A stretch of 64,000 nucleotides of DNA, from NCBI GenBank assembly GCA_965199585.1, contig CBDASI010000002.1:1612001-1676000 (forward strand), read 5' to 3'. Each line of letters opens with the position of its first letter. Within the stretch, counting starts at the first letter, position 1. Positions 16,326 to 24,883 of this stretch are shown piece after piece. This stretch comes from JAVVHH01 sp965199585 (GTDB taxonomy: Bacteria; Pseudomonadota; Alphaproteobacteria; Acetobacterales; Acetobacteraceae). A program made the translations under genes and the position numbers. The notes beneath the pieces were generated by a model. The model did not search any database. It saw only the letters and a program-made list of their open reading frames with translations, and was not told where the DNA came from.

Positions 16326-17558
16326 TTACTCGGCGGCTTGGGCGTGCGACATCGCGACCTGCAGGTTCTCGTCGATCTTGGCGAGGAAGTCCTGCGTGTT
16401 GAGGAACTTCTGGTCGCGACCGATCAGGATGGCGAGATCCTTGGTCATGAAGCCGCTCTCGACCGTCTCGATGCAGACGCGTTCGAGCGTGTTGGCGAAA
16501 TCGGTCAGCTCGGGGGTGTTGTCGAACTTGCCGCGATAGGCCAGGCCGCGGGTCCAGGCGAACACCGAGGCGATCGGGTTGGTGCTGGTCTCGCGGCCCT
16601 TCTGGTGCTCGCGGTAGTGCCGGGTCACGGTACCGTGGGCGGCTTCGGACTCGATGGTCTTGCCGTCCGGGCTCATCAGGACCGAGGTCATCAGGCCGAG
16701 GCTGCCGAACCCCTGGGCGACGATGTCGCTCTGCACGTCGCCGTCGTAGTTCTTACAAGCCCAGACGTAGCCGCCTTCCCACTTAATGGCGCAGGCGACC
16801 ATGTCGTCGATCAGCCGGTGCTCGTAAGTAAGCTTGTTCTGCTCGAAGGTGCTCTTGAACTCGGTGTCGTAGATGTCCTGGAAAATGTCCTTGAACATGC
16901 CGTCATAGGCTTTGAGGATGGTATTCTTGGTCGACAGGTAGACCGGGTATTTGCGGGCTAGGCCGTAGTTGAAGCTGGCGCGGGCGAAGCCCTCGATGGA
17001 AGCGCGGGTGTTGTGCATGCCCATGGCGACGCCGGGGCCTTTGAAGTCGTGTACGTCGAGCACCATGGCCGGGCTGCCGTCGGCCGGCGTGTAGTTCAAG
17101 GTGAGCTTGCCGGCGCCGGGGATCTTGGTCTCGGTGGCGCGGTAGATGTCGCCATAGGCGTGGCGACCGATGACGATCGGCTTGGACCAGTGCGGCACCA
17201 GGCGGGGGACGTTGTTGCAGATGATCGGCTCGCGGAAGATCGTTCCGTCGAGGATGTTGCGGATGGTGCCGTTCGGGCTGCGCCACATCTTCTTGAGCTT
17301 GAATTCCTCGACGCGCTGCTCGTCGGGGGTGATGGTCGCGCACTTCACGCCGACGCCGAATTCGCGGATGGCGTGGGCGGAATCGATGGTGACCTGGTCG
17401 TCGGTCTGGTCGCGGTATTCGATGCCGAGGTCGTAGTATTTCAGGTCGATGTCGAGGTAGGGCAGGATCAGTTTGTCCTTGATGAAACCCCAGATGATCC
17501 GGGTCATTTCATCGCCGTCGAGCTCGACGACGGGGGTCTTCACCTTGATCTTGGCCAT
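16326..17558 (-). CDS. icd: NADP-dependent isocitrate dehydrogenase, eukaryote-like dimeric type
   Basis: 410 residues. It converts isocitrate to 2-oxoglutarate and CO2 in the TCA cycle, making NADPH. MAKIKVKTPVVELDGDEMTRIIW and WRSPNGTIRNILDGTIFREPI are signature stretches of the subfamily II enzymes shared by mitochondria and alphaproteobacteria. The metal-binding aspartates lie in the RLIDDMVACAIKWEGGYVWACKNYDGDVQSD region, and NADP-binding residues lie in EAAHGTVTRHYREHQKG. Full length; ATG start. It stands as the first gene of a minus-strand run that includes two dienelactone hydrolase-like genes. Confidence 0.97.
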   Translation of the reverse strand: MAKIKVKTPVVELDGDEMTRIIWGFIKDKLILPYLDIDLKYYDLGIEYRDQTDDQVTIDSAHAIREFGVGVKCATITPDEQRVEEFKLKKMWRSPNGTIRNILDGTIFREPIICNNVPRLVPHWSKPIVIGRHAYGDIYRATETKIPGAGKLTLNYTPADGSPAMVLDVHDFKGPGVAMGMHNTRASIEGFARASFNYGLARKYPVYLSTKNTILKAYDGMFKDIFQDIYDTEFKSTFEQNKLTYEHRLIDDMVACAIKWEGGYVWACKNYDGDVQSDIVAQGFGSLGLMTSVLMSPDGKTIESEAAHGTVTRHYREHQKGRETSTNPIASVFAWTRGLAYRGKFDNTPELTDFANTLERVCIETVESGFMTKDLAILIGRDQKFLNTQDFLAKIDENLQVAMSHAQAAE

Positions 17559-17599
17559 GCGTTCCTCAGTCTAGCTATCGGTCGACCTATGCACCCGGA

Positions 17600-18283
17600 T
17601 CACCAGGCTGGGAAGGGCGAGACGCCGATGATGTGGACGTGGCCCCCGATGAACAGGACGTAGGCCAGGACGCCGAAGCCGATGCGCCACCAGCCGATCT
17701 GGCCGAGGTCGAGCGTGTTGCGGCCGGCGGCGATGGCCCCGAAAGGAAGGATCGAGGTCTTGCGGGCGAACCCGTCCCAGGTGGCCGGGCCGAGGGCGCG
17801 GCGGCGCTTGGCGTCGATGGAGGGCGGGCCGGCGAGGCAGACGACGAGGATGGCGCCAAAGAACAGCAACGAGGCGAGGTCGCCGTTGGCAACCAGGTGC
17901 AGCGTGGCCCAAAGGCCGACGCCGACCAGAAAGGGATGCCGGGTCACGCGGACGATGCCGGCGGGGGCCTGGGCGGCGAGATTACCCTGGGCGACGGAGG
18001 TCGGATTGGGCGTGGCCAGGCCGATGATGACCAGCATGAAGGCCGGCAACATGAGAACGTCGGCGACGAGCTTCCACCAGTTCGGCTGGCCCCAGAGGTC
18101 CACATAGGGTGCGGCCTTGTAGCCGGCGACCAGCCAGATGATCCCACCCAGGGAAGCGATGGAAAAGGCGATCATGTAGCCGCGCTCCCCCAGGGCAGCG
18201 ACGACCCGGTCACGCAAGGTGGTGCCGGCGATGCCGATATGGACGGCGATGAAGAACAGGCCGGCGAGGAGGAGGGAGGTCAT
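17600..18283 (-). CDS. NnrU family membrane protein
   Basis: 227 residues with about six or seven predicted membrane segments. RVTRHPFLVGVGLWATLHLVANGDLASLL is the conserved NnrU core, preceded by PAGIVRVTRHP and followed by the SIDAKRRRALG loop. The family was named for a gene near nitrite/NO reductase clusters and is related to Z-ISO carotenoid isomerase and to isoprenylcysteine methyltransferase-like membrane enzymes. Its reaction is not assigned. There is no denitrification gene here, so the context gives no support for an NO role. Start ATG 18283 is taken because GGAGG-like sequence precedes it; a start 15 bases upstream is also possible. purK ends 123 bases upstream; that gap shows no gene. 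Confidence 0.85.
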   Translation of the reverse strand: MTSLLLAGLFFIAVHIGIAGTTLRDRVVAALGERGYMIAFSIASLGGIIWLVAGYKAAPYVDLWGQPNWWKLVADVLMLPAFMLVIIGLATPNPTSVAQGNLAAQAPAGIVRVTRHPFLVGVGLWATLHLVANGDLASLLFFGAILVVCLAGPPSIDAKRRRALGPATWDGFARKTSILPFGAIAAGRNTLDLGQIGWWRIGFGVLAYVLFIGGHVHIIGVSPFPAW

Positions 18284-18406
18284 GGCGCCATCCAACAACG
18301 CTGCCCGCCGATATTCAACGGCGCGCGTGGGGCTTAGGCGAGAAAGCAGGGTGGTCGCGGGGGCCTCGTCGCGACATCGGTCAGAGGCCGCAGCACTGCA
18401 ACCAAT

Positions 18407-19537
18407 TCAGCCTTGGGTCAGGCACCCCAATGCCTTGGCAATCTCGGCATCGTCCGGCAGGCCGTCGAGCGGGAACAGGCGGGTGACGTGGCCCATCTTG
18501 CGGCCGGGGCGGGCTTCGGCCTTGCCGTACAGGTGAGGGATCAGGCCGGGGGTGGCGACGATCTGCGGCCAGAGCGCGACCTCGTCGGGGCCGACCAGGT
18601 TCTTCATCACTGCGTCGGCATGGCGCAGCCCGGGCGGCAGCGGCAGCCCGGTGACGGCGCGGACATGCAGGTCGAACTGGCTGGCCGGGCAGGCTTCCAT
18701 GGTCCAGTGGCCGGAATTGTGCGGCCGCGGAGCGATCTCGTTGACCAGCACGCGGCCGGTGCGGTCGACGAACATCTCGACGGCGAGCAGGCCCACCAGG
18801 TCCAGCGCCTCGGCAATGCGCCAAGCGACGCGGCCGGCCTCGGCCTTGGTGCCGGGTTTGACCCGGGCGGGGGCAATGCTCAGGTCGAGAATGCCGTCGC
18901 GGTGCCGGTTCTCGGCGGCGTCGAACACGGAGCCGCCGCCATCGGCACCACGGGCGACCACGACGCTGATCTCGCAGGCGTAGTCTACGAACGCTTCCAG
19001 CACGAGCGGCTTGGGGTCGAGAGCCTCCCAGGCCGGGGCGAGGTCGACGGGCGACCGGAGCACGGCCTGGCCCTTGCCGTCGTAGCCCAGGCGGGTGGTC
19101 TTCAGGACGGCCGGCAGGCGGATCTTGGTAACCGCGGTCTCGAGTTCCGCCAAGCTGCCGATCGCGGCCCAGGCGGCAGTGGGCACGCCGGCGTCGCGCA
19201 GAAAGGTCTTTTCGGTGACGCGGTCCTGACTGATGCGCAGCACGGACGGGGACGGGCGGACCGGGCGGATGGAAGCGAGCAGGTCGAGCCCTTCGGCGCT
19301 GACGTTCTCGAATTCAAAGGTGATCACGTCGACGGCGGCAGCGAAGGCGCGCAAGGCGTCCTTATCCTCGTAGTCGGCGACCGTGGCATGGGCGGCGACC
19401 TGGGCGGCCGGGCTGTCGGGCTCGGGGGTGAGGATGTGGCAGCGGTAGCCCAGCTCGGCGGCGGCCATGGCCGACATTCGGCCAAGCTGGCCGCCACCGA
19501 TGATGCCGATGGTGGAGTTCGGCGGCAGAGCGGGCAT
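18407..19537 (-). CDS. purK: N5-carboxyaminoimidazole ribonucleotide synthase
   Basis: 376 residues, ATP-grasp. It carboxylates AIR with bicarbonate and ATP in de novo purine synthesis. TIGIIGGGQLGRMSAMAAAELGY is the N-terminal nucleotide/AIR-binding motif, AVLKTTRLGYDGKGQAVL is the glycine-rich ATP loop, and VLVNEIAPRPHNSGHWTMEACPASQF is the PurK signature. The C-terminal domain includes HLYGKAEARPGRKMGHVT. It overlaps the purE stop by one base (TGATG), so purE and purK are translationally coupled. Confidence 0.97.
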   Translation of the reverse strand: MPALPPNSTIGIIGGGQLGRMSAMAAAELGYRCHILTPEPDSPAAQVAAHATVADYEDKDALRAFAAAVDVITFEFENVSAEGLDLLASIRPVRPSPSVLRISQDRVTEKTFLRDAGVPTAAWAAIGSLAELETAVTKIRLPAVLKTTRLGYDGKGQAVLRSPVDLAPAWEALDPKPLVLEAFVDYACEISVVVARGADGGGSVFDAAENRHRDGILDLSIAPARVKPGTKAEAGRVAWRIAEALDLVGLLAVEMFVDRTGRVLVNEIAPRPHNSGHWTMEACPASQFDLHVRAVTGLPLPPGLRHADAVMKNLVGPDEVALWPQIVATPGLIPHLYGKAEARPGRKMGHVTRLFPLDGLPDDAEIAKALGCLTQG

Positions 19538-20040
19538 CAGGCTTCGCGGGTGGGCTCGATCGCCACCGTATCCGTCTGGGCACGCTTATGGGCCTCGAGC
19601 CGGGTGGCCAGCGCGTCGTCGTTGAGCGATAGGATCGACGCCGCCAGCAGCCCGGCGTTGATCGCGCCGGGGCGGCCGATCGCCAAGGTGCCGACCGGGA
19701 CACCGCCGGGCATCTGCACGATGGAGAGTAGGCTATCCATGCCGCTCAGCGCCTCCGAGCGGACGGGGACGCCGAGCACGGGCAGCGTGGTCCAGGCGGC
19801 GCACATGCCGGGCAGGTGGGCGGCCCCGCCGGCGCCGGCGATGACGACCTGGATGCCGCGGGCCCGCGCACCGCGGGCAAAGTCGGCCAGGCGGTCCGGC
19901 GTGCGATGCGCGGAGACGATCAGGGTCTCGTGCGGGATTTCGAGGCGGTCGAGCATGTCGGAGGCATGTTGCATCGTGGGCCAATCGGACTGACTGCCCA
20001 TGATGATCGACACCGTGGGCGAGACGGCGGGTGGTCGCAT
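19537..20040 (-). CDS. purE: N5-carboxyaminoimidazole ribonucleotide mutase
   Basis: 167 residues, class I PurE. It moves the carboxylate of N5-CAIR to C4 to give CAIR, directly after PurK. SIIMGSQSDWPTMQHA is the phosphate-binding start, VSAHRTPDRL carries the catalytic histidine, and VVIAGAGGAAHLPGMCAAWTTLPVLGVPV is the core. The start at 20040 shares one base with the stop of the upstream DUF465 gene (TGATG), so three small genes are coupled on the minus strand. The longer reading from 20079 would invade that gene. Confidence 0.97.
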   Translation of the reverse strand: MRPPAVSPTVSIIMGSQSDWPTMQHASDMLDRLEIPHETLIVSAHRTPDRLADFARGARARGIQVVIAGAGGAAHLPGMCAAWTTLPVLGVPVRSEALSGMDSLLSIVQMPGGVPVGTLAIGRPGAINAGLLAASILSLNDDALATRLEAHKRAQTDTVAIEPTREA

Positions 20041-20240
20041 CAGGCGATGCTGTCCGGGATCAGCCGGCTCTCGATCCAAGCGAGCTCGTCCTTGAGGAGC
20101 AGCTTGCGCTTTTTAAGGCGTTGCAGGTGGAGCTGATCGCCGCCGACCTCGGCCAAGCGGGCGATCACGGTGTCGAGGTCTCGATGTTCGCTGCGGAGTT
20201 CATGGAGCTGCCGCAGCATCGAATCACGATCGGTTAGCAT
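20040..20240 (-). CDS. DUF465 (YdcH-like) small coiled-coil protein
   Basis: 66 residues, MLTDRDSMLRQLHELRSEHRDLD followed by a leucine/lysine heptad pattern and LKKRKLLLKDELAWIESRL. The SEHRDLD...LKKRKLxLKDEL pattern is diagnostic of DUF465, a family of short helical hairpin proteins of unknown function that is very common in alphaproteobacteria. It overlaps purE by one base. It is divergent from a second DUF465 gene at 20403. An in-frame start 30 bases upstream exists but adds no conserved residues. Confidence 0.85.
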   Translation of the reverse strand: MLTDRDSMLRQLHELRSEHRDLDTVIARLAEVGGDQLHLQRLKKRKLLLKDELAWIESRLIPDSIA

Positions 20241-20402
20241 GGGGCAGTCAACATTCTGTGTGCATATCATGGGCCCGGGATCGCAGCCAATTTTAAGCTG
20301 GCCTTAAGGTTACGAGTGTATGACGCTCAGCCTCGGCGGTGACGCCGCCAGCTTTGCAGCACCGTCCTAATGCGATGCTGTTCCGCCGTGAAGGAGGTAT
20401 CG
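20241..20402. promoter_or_regulatory. Divergent intergenic region between two DUF465 genes
   Basis: This 162-base gap separates the divergent DUF465 genes and should hold promoters for both. It is less GC-rich than its surroundings. It contains TTAAG-CTGGC-CTTAA (a perfect 5-base inverted repeat around 20294-20308) and a small CGGCG-GTGA-CGCCG hairpin (20334-20347). The strong AAGGAGG ribosome site for the rightward gene is at its right end. No gene is visible. Confidence 0.4.
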
Positions 20403-20573
20403 ATGAGCCTGGAATCCCGCATGGTTTCCCTCAAGGACCGTCATGCGTCGCTTGAAGATAAAATCCATGCCGAGGACATCCGGCCGCGACCGGATGGGGA
20501 GGCGTTGACTAAGCTCAAGCTCGAGAAACTGCGGCTAAAAGAGGAGATCACCCGGCTGCAACGCGGGCCCTAA
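20403..20573 (+). CDS. DUF465 (YdcH-like) small coiled-coil protein
   Basis: 56 residues. SRMVSLKDRHASLEDKIHAEDIRPRPD and LKLEKLRLKEEITRLQ match the DUF465 pattern (KHxxLExxI...LKxxKLxLKDEI). It starts at ATG 20403 with AAGGAGG seven bases upstream, which is why the earlier in-frame codon at 20370 is rejected. Function unknown; the family folds as a helical hairpin. It is the divergent paralogue of the gene at 20040-20240 and lies 81 bases before gpmI, with which it may be transcribed. Confidence 0.85.
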   Translation: MSLESRMVSLKDRHASLEDKIHAEDIRPRPDGEALTKLKLEKLRLKEEITRLQRGP

Positions 20574-20654
20574 AGCGCCGACGATCCCGCGCCGGGCGCT
20601 CCGGCCCGGGACCGACCTTGCCCATCAAAGTTCCTCGCGCCATACCCGCGCAGA

Positions 20655-22214
20655 ATGTCCCTTACCTCGCCTTCCCCTCTGCAGACCTCCCGCGCGACGG
20701 CGCCTCGGCCCGTCATGTTGGTGATCCTGGACGGGTGGGGCTGGCGCGAGGACGCGGCGGACAATGCGGTTCGGCAGTCCAAGACGCCGTCCTTCGATCG
20801 TCTCTTGCAAGCGCCGTATGCGTTCCTGCGCACGCACGGGCTCGATGTCGGGTTGCCGGAGGGGCAGATGGGCAACTCCGAGGTCGGGCACATGAACATC
20901 GGCGCAGGCCGGGTGGTGATGCAGGACCTGCCGCGCATCGGGGAGGCTATCAAGGACGGTAGCCTGGCATCCAACCCGGCGATTACCGGGCTGATCGAGG
21001 CGCTGCGGGCGAGCGGCGGGACCTGTCACCTGATCGGGCTGATCTCGCCCGGTGGTGTTCATGCGCATCAGGATCATGCGGCGGCGCTGGCGCGTATCGT
21101 GACGCAGGCCGGGGTGCCAGTGGCGATCCATGCGTTCACCGACGGCCGGGACACCTCGCCGCAGTCCGGGTTGGCTGCGATCGAGAAACTACAGGCGGGA
21201 CTGCCGGAGCGTGCGCGGATCGCCACGGTGAGCGGACGGTATTACGCCATGGACCGGGACACCCGGTGGGACCGGGTCGAGAAGGCCTATCTCGCGATGG
21301 CGGAAGGGCGGGGCGCCGGCGCGGCAGATGCGGCATCGGTCATGGACCGCGCCTATGGGGATGGCGTGACGGACGAGTTCGTCATCCCGTCGATCATCGC
21401 GAACTACAGCGGCATGCGCGACGGTGACGGCTTGTTGTCGTTCAACTTCCGGGCGGACCGAATTCGCGAGATCATCGGCGCGATGATCGACCCGGCGTTC
21501 GCCGGCTTCGTGCGGCCACGGCGCATCGCGTTCGCGAGCGTGGTCGGGATGACCCGGTATGGCGACCATCTCGCCACGATGATGCAGACGGTGTTCGCGC
21601 CGCAGCCGATGGGGCGCATCCTCGGCGAGGTAGTGGCCGAGGCCGGGCTGCGGCAGCTGCGGATGGCGGAGACGGAGAAGTATCCGCATGTCACGTATTT
21701 CCTCAATGGCGGCCGCGAGGAGCCGTTCGCGGCGGAAGGGCGCTCGATGGTGCCGTCCCCCAAGGTCGCGACCTACGACCTGCAGCCCGAGATGTCCGAG
21801 CCCGAGTTGGCTGACAAGGCGGTCGCGGCGATCGGATCGGGGCAATACGACCTCATCATCCTCAATTTCGCCAACCCGGACATGGTGGGCCATACCGGGA
21901 GCCTCGATGCGGCGGTCCGCGCGGTCGAGGCGGTCGATCACGGCCTGGGCCGGATCATGGACGCGATCGAGGCCGTCGGCGGGGCGCTGCTGGTCACCGC
22001 CGATCACGGGAATTGCGAGTTGATGCGCGACCCCGTCACCGGCGGGCCGCATACCGCCCACACCACCAACCCGGTGCCCGTGGTGCTGATGAACGGTGCC
22101 GGCACGATTGCGGATGGCCGGCTGGCCGACATCGCGCCGACGTTGCTGGCGCTGCTGGGCGTGCCGCAGCCGGCGGAGATGACGGGGCGCTCGCTGCTCG
22201 ACCGCGGCGTTTAA
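20655..22214 (+). CDS. gpmI: 2,3-bisphosphoglycerate-independent phosphoglycerate mutase
   Basis: 519 residues, normal for the Mn-dependent iPGM. It interconverts 3- and 2-phosphoglycerate in glycolysis/gluconeogenesis. MLVILDGWGWRE begins the alkaline-phosphatase-like domain, GNSEVGHMNIGAGR carries the phosphoserine nucleophile, AFTDGRDTSP and GRYYAMDRDTRWDR belong to the inserted transferase domain, and NFANPDMVGHTG and VTADHGNCELM complete the metal sites. The gene begins a long rightward run (gpmI-envC-ctpA-yibQ-rppH), which is conserved in alphaproteobacteria. Murein hydrolase activator gene follows after 10 bases. Confidence 0.97.
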   Translation: MSLTSPSPLQTSRATAPRPVMLVILDGWGWREDAADNAVRQSKTPSFDRLLQAPYAFLRTHGLDVGLPEGQMGNSEVGHMNIGAGRVVMQDLPRIGEAIKDGSLASNPAITGLIEALRASGGTCHLIGLISPGGVHAHQDHAAALARIVTQAGVPVAIHAFTDGRDTSPQSGLAAIEKLQAGLPERARIATVSGRYYAMDRDTRWDRVEKAYLAMAEGRGAGAADAASVMDRAYGDGVTDEFVIPSIIANYSGMRDGDGLLSFNFRADRIREIIGAMIDPAFAGFVRPRRIAFASVVGMTRYGDHLATMMQTVFAPQPMGRILGEVVAEAGLRQLRMAETEKYPHVTYFLNGGREEPFAAEGRSMVPSPKVATYDLQPEMSEPELADKAVAAIGSGQYDLIILNFANPDMVGHTGSLDAAVRAVEAVDHGLGRIMDAIEAVGGALLVTADHGNCELMRDPVTGGPHTAHTTNPVPVVLMNGAGTIADGRLADIAPTLLALLGVPQPAEMTGRSLLDRGV

Positions 22215-22224
22215 GTTCCTGGCA

Positions 22225-23337
22225 ATGCGGTCCAGGGTAGTGTCGGGCCTGTTGATCGGGGCCCTGCTGGGCGGCGCAGCGCCGGAGTCGTTCGAGACGC
22301 AGTCCCAATCGGTCGCGCAGGTGCGGCGCGCCGACGAGGCGCTCAGCGAGGCAGCGCAGAAGGTCAGCGCGCTGGAGGCGACCCGGCGGGCGGCGCGGGC
22401 GCGGCTGCAGGAGCGGGCCGACGCGCTGGCGCCGCTGCTACCGCTGGCCGAGCGGCTCGGCATGTTTCCGGCCGAGACATTGCTGGCGATGCCGGTGCCG
22501 CCCGATCAGGCGATGCGCGGGCTATCGGTGCTGCAGACGTTGGCGCGCACGGTTGAGCGTCAGGCGGCAGCGGCGCGGGCGGAGATCGCCGCGGTCGACA
22601 AGGCGCAGCGTGAGTTGGAAGCGGCGCTGCCGCAGTTCCGGACGGCGCAGGCGGAGCAACGCCTGAAGGCGGCCTTGCTCGATCGCGAGGTGGAGCAGGC
22701 GCGGGCCGAGCGGGCGCGCAACGACGACGCCGCCGCCGACGAGGCACGGCGGGCCGCTGCCGAGGCGACGCGGGCCGAGAGCGTGGGCGACGCGCTCGAC
22801 GCAATGGCGGCGGCGCGGGTGCGGGCCGAGCAGCTCCTCAAGCGCGACGCCGAGCGCGCCGCGGCGCAGCGGCGGACGGTGGCGCTGCAGCTGGCGCAAA
22901 AGCGGCAGGCGGAAGTCGCGGCGCCGCGCGGCCCCGGTATTCAGCCTGGCGGCGGCGCGTTGGTGCCGGTGGCGGGGCCGGTCGTGCGGCGGTGGGGCGA
23001 GAGCACCGATGCGGGGCCGGCGCGGGGCATGGCGTTCCGGGCGCCGCCCGGCGGGCGGGTGGTGTCGCCATGCACCGGCCGGGTCGCGTTCGCGGGGCCG
23101 TTCCGGAGCTATGGCGTGCTGGTGATCCTCGACTGTGGCGCCAAGTATCATTTCGTGTTGGCCGGGCTCGAGCGGCTCGACGTGGAGGCGGGCACGGCGG
23201 TGCGGCCGGGCGATTCGCTCGGTTCGATGCCGGATTGGGACCCGGCAGTCTCGGGCCGGCGGCCGGCGCTCTACGTCGAATTGCGCCGGGATGGCGATCC
23301 GGTTGATCCTGCCCCCTATCTAAGATCGGGTTCCTGA
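22225..23337 (+). CDS. EnvC-like murein hydrolase activator (degenerate LytM domain)
   Basis: 370 residues. A short signal segment (VSGLLIGALLGGAA) is followed by about 230 residues of Ala/Arg/Glu-rich coiled coil and then a C-terminal M23/LytM domain (GPVVRRWGESTDAGPARGMAFRAPPGGRVVSPCTGRVAFAGPFRSYG...). The zinc-binding histidines of active M23 peptidases are missing: the position corresponding to GxHxGxD reads RGMAFRA and the HxH pair reads YHFVLAG. This is the pattern of EnvC, which activates septal amidases instead of cutting peptidoglycan itself. It sits directly before ctpA, the usual alphaproteobacterial arrangement. Confidence 0.88.
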   Translation: MRSRVVSGLLIGALLGGAAPESFETQSQSVAQVRRADEALSEAAQKVSALEATRRAARARLQERADALAPLLPLAERLGMFPAETLLAMPVPPDQAMRGLSVLQTLARTVERQAAAARAEIAAVDKAQRELEAALPQFRTAQAEQRLKAALLDREVEQARAERARNDDAAADEARRAAAEATRAESVGDALDAMAAARVRAEQLLKRDAERAAAQRRTVALQLAQKRQAEVAAPRGPGIQPGGGALVPVAGPVVRRWGESTDAGPARGMAFRAPPGGRVVSPCTGRVAFAGPFRSYGVLVILDCGAKYHFVLAGLERLDVEAGTAVRPGDSLGSMPDWDPAVSGRRPALYVELRRDGDPVDPAPYLRSGS

Positions 23338-23457
23338 CCAAATCTATCTTCATGTTCACTGGTTTCAACGATGTTAACCGTGTGACAAAGATCTAGGGGC
23401 TAGGGTAATCAGCACGGGCGAGCATTCTCGGCTGGATGCAAGAGGATTGGTTTCGGC

Positions 23458-24867
23458 ATGAAGATCAGAAGCGGGTTGTTGCTGGGCGTTGCGTTCACCG
23501 CCGGTATGCTGGCCGGGCCCGGGGCCTCGCTCGTCGAACGTGGGACGGGGTTTGCCTGGCCGGTGGCGCATGCGCGCGCGCAGGATAACTCCTCGTCCTC
23601 CGGGACGTCGCGAGCGGATACGTATCGTTTGCTGACCCTGTTCGGCGACGTGTTCGAGCGGATCCGCGCCGAATACGTCGAGCCGGTGAACGATCGCGAG
23701 CTGATCGAGAACGCGATCAACGGCATGCTGACCGGGTTGGACCCGCATAGCTCCTACATGAACGCCAAGGCGTTCCGCGACATGCAGGTGACGACGCGCG
23801 GGGAGTTTGGCGGTCTGGGCCTGGAAGTGACGGCCGAGAACGGCCTCATCAAGGTGGTGAGCCCGATCGACGACACGCCGGCGGCCAAGGCGGGAATGAA
23901 GGCCGGCGACCTGATCACCATGCTGGACGGGCAGACGGTTCAGGGGCTGACGCTGACCGAGGCGGTCGACAAGATGCGTGGCCCGGCGGGTAGCCCGATC
24001 AAGCTGACGATCAAGCGCGAGGGCATCGACACGCCGGTGGAGGTGTCGATGAATCGCGAGGTCATCCACATTCAGGTGGTCAAGTCGCATCTCGAGGCCG
24101 GCGACATTGGCTACGTGCGGCTCACGTCGTTCAACGAGCAGACCGATCCGGGCCTGCGCAAGGCGGTGACGGATCTGAAGGCCAAGGCGGGGGGAACGCT
24201 GAAGGGTCTCATCCTCGACCTGCGCAACAACCCGGGCGGCCTGCTCGATCAGGCGGTCGCCGTGTCGGACGATTTCCTCGACCAGGGCGAGATCGTCTCC
24301 ACCCGCGCACGGCACACGCAGGACAGCCAGCGCTGGAATGCCAAGTCGGGCGACATCACGCAGGGCATCCCGGTCGTCGTCATGATCAACGGCGGTTCCG
24401 CCTCTGCCAGCGAGATCGTCGCTGGCGCGCTGCAGGACCAGAAGCGTGCAGTGGTGCTGGGCACGCGCAGCTTCGGCAAGGGCTCGGTCCAGACTGTGAT
24501 GCCGCTGCCGGGCAACGGCGCCATGCGGCTGACGACGGCGCGGTACTACACGCCGTCCGGCCGAAGCATCCAGGGGCTGGGCATTACACCGGACGTCGAG
24601 GTCGCGTCGTCGCGCACCGAGGTCGCTCGGTTCGGGCCGGAGCGAGAGGCCGATCTGCGGGGCGCATTGCGCAATCAGGGCGGCACGCCGCAGCCGGCCA
24701 ATCCGACGCCGCGTACGGATCTGCCGCCGATCGCGCGCGAGATCCCGAAGCTGCCACCCGAAGGGTCGCCGGCGTTCGATCTGGCCAAGCCGGATACCGA
24801 CTTCCAGCTGAAGGAGGCGGTCGCCTTGACGCAGGCGATGGCGCAGCAGCGCCGGGCTTCGCGCTGA
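23458..24867 (+). CDS. ctpA: Carboxyl-terminal processing protease, S41 family
   Basis: 469 residues. N-terminal signal/anchor (MKIRSGLLLGVAFTAGMLAG), then an S41 N-terminal helical part, PDZ domain about residues 105-185 (FGGLGLEVTAENGLIKVVSPIDDTPAAKAGMKAGDLI) and protease domain with nucleophile serine in NGGSASASEIVAGAL and general-base lysine in GTRSFGKGSVQTV. LDLRNNPGGLLDQAV is also conserved. It degrades periplasmic proteins or lipoproteins, including peptidoglycan hydrolases in known cases. The 120-base gap upstream holds no gene and may include its own promoter. Confidence 0.96.
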   Translation: MKIRSGLLLGVAFTAGMLAGPGASLVERGTGFAWPVAHARAQDNSSSSGTSRADTYRLLTLFGDVFERIRAEYVEPVNDRELIENAINGMLTGLDPHSSYMNAKAFRDMQVTTRGEFGGLGLEVTAENGLIKVVSPIDDTPAAKAGMKAGDLITMLDGQTVQGLTLTEAVDKMRGPAGSPIKLTIKREGIDTPVEVSMNREVIHIQVVKSHLEAGDIGYVRLTSFNEQTDPGLRKAVTDLKAKAGGTLKGLILDLRNNPGGLLDQAVAVSDDFLDQGEIVSTRARHTQDSQRWNAKSGDITQGIPVVVMINGGSASASEIVAGALQDQKRAVVLGTRSFGKGSVQTVMPLPGNGAMRLTTARYYTPSGRSIQGLGITPDVEVASSRTEVARFGPEREADLRGALRNQGGTPQPANPTPRTDLPPIAREIPKLPPEGSPAFDLAKPDTDFQLKEAVALTQAMAQQRRASR

Positions 24868-24883
24868 CCTGAACTTGGCGACG

